Part shown: one piece after another, positions 58,481-64,000 of the stretch | Position numbering within the stretch: the stretch's first letter is position 1 | Layout: the number at the start of each line of letters is the position of its first letter | Program-made: the position numbers and the translations under genes | Notes under the pieces: model-generated | Seen by the model: only the letters and a program-made list of their open reading frames with translations | Told to the model about the DNA's origin: nothing | Database searches by the model: none | Origin: Uranotaenia lowii | Lineage: Eukaryota > Arthropoda > Insecta > Diptera > Culicidae | Direction: 5' to 3' | Assembly: GCF_029784155.1 (NCBI RefSeq) | Contig: NC_073692.1 | Location: 372,810,813 to 372,874,812 of the forward strand | DNA: 64,000 nt

Positions 58481-61020
58481 GACCCTTTGAATGTGAATAT
58501 CTTAATTTTCATCTGGTGTTACCTTCGGTTATTTTTCAATTTTGTCTCCATATTTTTTGATCGAATGAAACAGCAACTTTCGGAAATAAAGATGGACAGC
58601 AGGTTTAAAAAAAACTTCGAATTGTGTTTTCTCGAAAGCAGCTTTTCTGCACCAAACCCTGTAGTTTTGAGGACCTCGAATATTATTATTTTGTTGAAAA
58701 TCTTGCTGAGTCAACAGATGTGTCTTGAGACCTTGTCAAAAAAAAATGCTAATTTCGGTTAAAGGAATTCTCAAGCAAACGGAAACTCAGCATTTTATCG
58801 AAAAAACTTACGGATACATTGTTCCACAAAAACTGTCAAATATGGTTTTTGTGTTTTTTTAAGCTTCATAAGAGGCAGGAAAGTTTAAAGATTTTAAGCT
58901 CTGGATAATTGAAATGTTATGATATTGGTAATGCTTCTCGCTATAATAATCAAACAGCTGGTAGATTTCGCTATTTTTTCATAGTCTGCTAGATAAGTAG
59001 TTCTCTAATGTCATTGATGCTTAACTAGACTTCCAATATTTTTCAGTCAACTTAGATATCTGAGACGAACGAGCAATACCCATATTTGGTTTATGAAATT
59101 AAAATAAAGAAGAAGTATAAGGAAATGTTTGAGTTTTTTTTTTCTGTAAAAGATGACGGTGCCCAAGTAGGGAGAGGCAAAAATATTTTTTTTTAAGTTG
59201 CTTTTTTGTAAATTATTATCAATTCGTTTTAGATACACCTATTTGGGCAATTAGCTGCAGCGTGCGTACTTTGATTCCCGGAGGGGCCGATTCGAAACAC
59301 CGATATCGATATGATATCGCGTAAGTTATTCGAATATTTACATTATACTCTCGGCCAGACTTTTAATGGGACCTATTTTTCTTTCCGGGCCATGATGGCT
59401 GACTACTCCCAGCAAATTTCGACCATGTAAGACCATAAAAATCGAATGAATATATGATACGATTTTCTACATTCAGGGGAAATATCTGTTACAGTTAAAA
59501 AAGTCATCCTATTGGATTTTAAGTATCGCTAGTTGAGATGTATCGAATATTTACCTTTTTAACTGTTCGGCCAAACGAATATTCGGTCGAATATTCTATT
59601 GAGTTTTAAAAATAAATACAAAACCGATTATTCCGATTTCCTTCTATTTTTTCCATCTTAATTTTTTTTTCAACCAGATGATATTACCAGATGATGTTTT
59701 ACATGATCTTTTTCAAATACGGATCTCTCTGACTTTCAAAATGTCAGAGTGATGGCGTGTTAATTAGCTTACATGTAATGGAGTGTCAAATAAATTTTAG
59801 ATGAGTGTAATCATACTTGCCTACACATGTGTCTAGTGTTGATCAAGAAAATTTACATGATTTTGCTAGAATTGCTCGTAAGATGCACACAAAATGTAAA
59901 CTCACGTTTGAAGTACTATTAATTTTCCTCAGCAGTGTAGATTAACAATACACAATGAAATAAAATGTGAACGTACACAGATTTTTTTTGACTATTACGT
60001 GTCACTGAAAACTGCAAATTTAAAATAAATCAACTGCAATCAACAAAACCTGTAATTTTAAATAGTTTTTCTTAAAAGTTAAGGAAGATTCATTTATTAT
60101 TACAGCAAATGTCCTGTAAAAAAGTTGTACACTAAAAATTAAATTTCACATTTTCGACCTGTAGAATTACGGTAAATGTCCTGCTCCTTTTTGTTACAGG
60201 ACATTTGCGTAATTTTACAGGAAATAATTTTTGCTGTGTAGGTTGACATGAAACAAGCTTAAAAATAACATGAAAACACTCGATCTTTTTCTACCCATGT
60301 TCTTACATGTGAGGTTACATAGATTGTCGAAACTGGAAATATTTGTTTATGTTTTTTACATGTCTTTGCGAGCGATTTCCATTTCGAGTCCAAAAATGCA
60401 AAATTCCGTGCAACATAACATTACATTTTTTTCTGTGTATAATTCAATTGACTTCATCGAGATGAATACGCTGCTAGATTCTACAGCAGAAAACGCTCAT
60501 CGTACCCCGATTAATGGTGCTTAAACTGCCCCAGTGGGGGTTTTCATTATGCCCCTACAGTGACTGATTTTCAGCTTTTGGCAAAAAAAAATTGAAATGC
60601 ATTTTAAAAACGTTTTTATCTACTTTTTCAAGTATAAGTCCGTTGGGAAACAGCCTTTTTTAGTGTCTGAACACGAAACAATTAAGTAGCTCACAAATTT
60701 TAGCTGTTTTTTAAGGTTAAATAAGCGTTCTTCTTAAGGTGGCCATTATGCCTTTATCTCCAAAAGACATGCAAAATTTCAAAGAGAAATTTGAGTTTTT
60801 TGTTTGATTTAGCAAATAATCTGAATACACCTAGGAAAAATCAGGGAAGTTCTGAACAATATCTGGGCATCCCAGCCAGATTGGATTTATGGGCAAGCCT
60901 GGACTTATCATAAAAAGTCTAGAATAAACGATAATCAAAATATAAAGCGATACTTGTCAGCATTCTCCTGTCCGATCTACAGTGAAAGATACACGGATAC
61001 CGGGATACACCTAAGATGAT
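58481..61020. other. AT-rich; a palindrome at 60158-60221, otherwise nothing recognised
   Basis: 60158-60221 forms a hairpin (GTAAATGTCCTG…CAGGACATTTGCGTAA). A third copy of CAAATGTCCTGTAA lies at about 60105, so it may be part of a MITE. The remaining stretch shows no gene. Confidence 0.45.
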
Positions 61021-62050
61021 TTTTTTTATTTGGATTTCAACACTTGGTCTTTAGTTTTCAAAATGGCGTTTCGGATGAAATATTTGTCATAATTAAGGTT
61101 TAAGGAAAACCCGTATTCAAAAGAAATCGGCCAAAGGAAATCAAAGTTATTGATGAAAAAATGGTTTTTCATGTTTCTCCCGCACAAAATGTCTCCAAAT
61201 CCCATACAAACTTCAGGCTCGTTGAGCGGCCGATCTGGCTCAAATTTGGCATGCGATCTTCTAGAAGGCCTAGGATCAATTTTAGCCTGCACCGCATAAA
61301 ATTTCACAAATTTTAAATTTCCCATACAAATTTGGGGCAGTCTAGTCTCCATGTCGGGTTCGATTTCCATCTCGGTACTGGGTGTAAAATGTTAATCTTA
61401 CGTTGCCCATGTCTATTCAGTCTTTAAAGCCTAAATCGGCCAAGACGGTGTATGTCTATCTTTTTTTAAACATTCTTTAATTCCAACTGACGGCAAAACC
61501 CCCCAGCCAAAACGAGTTGTGCGTGTGTATGAAAACCGGCCGGCAATAAAAAACTGTTTTAGTTTCCAATTCCCACAAAATAAACACCGGTCAAACGACG
61601 AAGACAGCCAATGCAGTGCGCAGTGATTACCTAAAACAGTAGTGGCTGAAAGACTATGGCAAAAAACCATCTCAAATGGTGCCACGGTGTGCCAAAATAC
61701 GTTATTAAAAATAAAAAATGACCACCAAAACGGCACTCGACATTCAAAAGATATAGTATTCAAGCATCTATCCTGAAAATTTGGAAATGTTTCATCGGGC
61801 TTTTTTGAAATTAGAGCGATTTTAAATTTTGAGTCAATTTGCATTAGATTTCCAATGAGGTTTTTCGACCTTATGTTCTATGGCCTTGGATTTTTCTGAC
61901 TACACATATTTTATGACATTCATCCAGTTCAATGACTTTATAGAAAATTTCATGCCCGACAACTTTGTGGAAGACCGGAAAAAGGTTTATGTTGATCCTG
62001 AAAAGTTATTGGCAATTTTCTAAAACTTTATTAGACTGATTGAAATTTTT
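61021..62050. other. repeat-like region without recognised gene
   Basis: Minus-strand frames of 114 and 137 codons (61026-61370, 61431-61844) lack identifiable motifs. Repeated CCCATACAAA phrases at 61200 and 61320 suggest a decayed dispersed repeat. Confidence 0.35.
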
Positions 62051-62169
62051 CCATGTTTCTTAAGTATTTTTTCAATTCCGCTTCACTAAAAAGCGAATTT
62101 CTTTCCAGGCGTAGTTTGAATCATTTTTGGGTCTTCGATCAAGTTGTTTGGGATAGAATTTTCAGCACA

Positions 62170-63296
62170 AATGTGTATGTAATAGTAAATCTATGGGTAA
62201 TAGTCATCATACGAGCTCACAGCTCTTTGAAACCAACTGCTCCTGTATCTGCCCAGAATGTGTTCGAAATGAAAGTTGACAACAACTTAAGCGTGAGGAA
62301 AACCCTTAGTATTACACGAAACATCCGTAACATGGGTATATATTTTGAGCCTAATCTTAAAGAAAAGTTAGGCTCATATAACCGGCAATTAAGGGATTTA
62401 TTCGATATCAAGAAGTTGGGTGATATGGGAGGAAACGAAAGCTTCAAAGAAGCACCTGTAGTATACTGCGTCGATGTAAAAGAAATTATTCAAAAGATTC
62501 GAGACTCGCGAAATATGACTGATGAAGAACTAATTTTTAAATTTGGAATGGACGGTGGAGGTGGTTCTTTTAAAATTACTTTGTCGGTGATTTCACTGGG
62601 ACAGCAGTCCAACGCTGAACGTTTCAAGGGTGGCGGTGTTCGAAGGTATTTTAGAAATAGTTATGAACATTAGGCTTTTAGTATAATAACGTCAAATTAT
62701 TTAATGAACTATTAGGCTTTTGATTCTTGCTCTTAAAAATATGAGAATATTGCTCCAATTTGGAACGCGCTACAGTTGCAACACATCGATGAATATGTTG
62801 CAGGAGATTTAAAAATCAGTTGAAGCAACGAATCCAGAGCTAGCAGAATTGTGGACTGCAAAGGCAGGAGTGAGGCATCTCCAACAAACGTTTGGTTTCA
62901 CAGGGAAAGCTTGCCATAATCTAATGGATTCTTCAGATGTGCTTGAAGGTCATTTTGATGTGCAAGAACATTGAAAGGTAAGTAAAAAAGATGAATAAAA
63001 AAAACACTTAAAACTGTAAAAATACCGATATCGCAGGCACTGAAGCTGTTCCAGGAGATTTACAAGGCATGCTTTAAGGAAAACTTAGATTCCGAGTACA
63101 CATCACTCGTTGATGAGTTTTCTACAGTGTGGGAGAATCTTAAACTGCCAAACTCTTCCAAATTCCACATTCAACGATTCTATGAAAAGGATTTTTGCGA
63201 ATACCGGAAAATCGCTGGGTGTATTCGGAGAGCAAGCCTCGGAGAGTGTTCATCATGATTTTTCAGAAACGTGGAAACGATATCAACCCAAGTAAC
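62170..63296 (+). pseudogene. broken gene of a transposon-type family, with one 62-bp intron
   Basis: The first open part (frame 62053-62673) contains YCVDVKEIIQKIRDSRNMTD, ELIFKFGMDGGGGSFKI and LSVISLG. Later frames read LWTAKAGVRHLQQTFGFTGK, then after a GTAAGT…TATCGCAG intron (62975-63036, phase 0) ALKLFQEIYKACFKEN, and in another frame GKSLGVFGEQASESVHHDFS. I recall this order, including DGGGG and GEQAS-x-x-VHHDF, from a multicopy protein family of insects and cnidarians that behaves like a transposase, but cannot name it. An in-frame TGA at 62970-62972, missing sequence and at least two frameshifts show it is dead. Confidence 0.5.
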
Positions 63297-63570
63297 CAAA
63301 AGTTCCGTAAAACATTCTCTTAAAAGCTTACTCAGCCCTGCTCAAGGGCTGTATAGCATTCTATTCAGCTAGAAATTTAAGTTCATATCCACACTCTCAA
63401 GTTCCATATCTAAAGCTGAGTAGAAGGCTATTCAGCCTTTGCATGAACTTTAAAAAAAAACAGAAAATGGACAAAATAAAGCGTTCACATTTTTTTTTGT
63501 TATTTATCTTACAATTACCAATGAAATCTGTTTGTTTTGAATCCTTTTCTCTAAATGAATATCATACTTA
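63297..63570. other. no gene; TTCAGC-containing repeats
   Basis: Short related phrases (GGCTGTATAGCATTCTATTCAGC, AGAAGGCTATTCAGCC) occur at 63347-63370 and 63423-63437. Confidence 0.3.
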
Positions 63571-63574
63571 CTCT

Positions 63575-63652
63575 AAAACTTGCTTCTCGCTTGGGGATTT
63601 GAACCTGAACCCTCCTGGTGAAAGCTGAGCATGTTACCTTTGTACCATGGGC
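63575..63652 (-). repeat. tRNA-like (SINE head) sequence
   Basis: On the minus strand CATGGTACAAAGGTAACATG carries a pol III A box and GGTTCAGGTTCAAATCCCC a B box, about tRNA distance apart. The acceptor ends do not pair, so a tRNA-derived SINE or tRNA pseudogene is more likely than a working tRNA. It differs from the other SINE family here. Confidence 0.45.
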
Positions 63653-64000
63653 GATTCTTATGGTATCGATGTTCAGAACATCAATTTAAACAAATTAAGG
63701 ACTATCCCTTCTCAAAGTAGGCTTTTTACCAAAAGATAAACAAACAATCACGGAATTAAATTCAGCAAGATTTGGAATTGAGCTAACGTTAGTATAAAGT
63801 TTGATGTTATTTTTGTGAAATCTTTTTTGCACCACATTCTTTCTTCTACTTGTTCCGACAGTTTAGAAAGAAAACTTCTTAAACTATCAAACCAAGAAAA
63901 GTTACAGAAGGACTAATCAGAAGAAAATGGAAAATTTAGTGAGGATTAAAAGCAAACTGAAAAAGGAGGCAACAACCAGAAAATCGTAAGTTTTGATAAA

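Overview
This window looks like about 64 kb of an insect nuclear genome, most likely a mosquito or related dipteran (inference). The evidence is GT-AG introns of up to about 14 kb, a P4-ATPase of animal ATP8A type, AT-rich introns with GC-richer exons, and a transposon load (Helitrons, Tc1/mariner-, hAT- and piggyBac-like elements, two-ORF and RNase H LINEs, tRNA-derived SINEs) of the kind seen in culicid genomes. I saw no rRNA gene, intact tRNA gene, CRISPR array or prokaryotic operon.

One host gene spans almost the whole window on the minus strand: an ATP8A phospholipid flippase. Twelve exons, from 57471 down to 24538, join with matching phases. They encode the P4 core from TM1 to TM10: DGET actuator motif, TM4 PISL motif, DKTGTLT phosphorylation site, [18 protein letters not shown] and GDGAND motifs. 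Two further exons at 12344-12285 and 709-649 are phase-compatible and give a short C-terminus. A 9-nt candidate microexon lies at 56128-56136. The N-terminal exon or exons, roughly 80 residues, were not found and probably lie beyond 64000.

The rest is mobile and repetitive DNA inside or around the introns. From left to right: a SINE, a triplicated 0.5-kb unit and paired MITEs (1.4-4.1 kb); a piggyBac-like remnant (4.7-5.1 kb); a 2.7-kb 13/14-mer satellite (7.6-10.3 kb); a possible 3'UTR (11.3-12.3 kb); a Helitron nested in a MITE, a TA-flanked MITE, a LINE remnant and a GC-rich LTR-like island (15.2-21 kb); nested inverted repeats with a 580-bp palindrome (21.8-24.1 kb).

Between the 25.9-kb and 33.9-kb exons are a head-to-head tandem array, a MITE and a long-TIR element carrying a hAT-like insertion. 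Between 34.7 and 49 kb are two Helitrons, a Tc1-type MITE, LINE 3' ends and other MITEs. At 49.4-50.9 kb a LINE RNase H fragment sits in a TTTTTGTCA minisatellite, and at 51.5-56 kb there is a nearly intact LINE. Upstream of the first visible exon (57.5-64 kb) are decayed Tc1-like and unfamiliar transposase-like genes and another SINE. Nearly all long ORFs outside the flippase exons and the LINEs come from period-13, -14 or -9 satellites and are not real genes.
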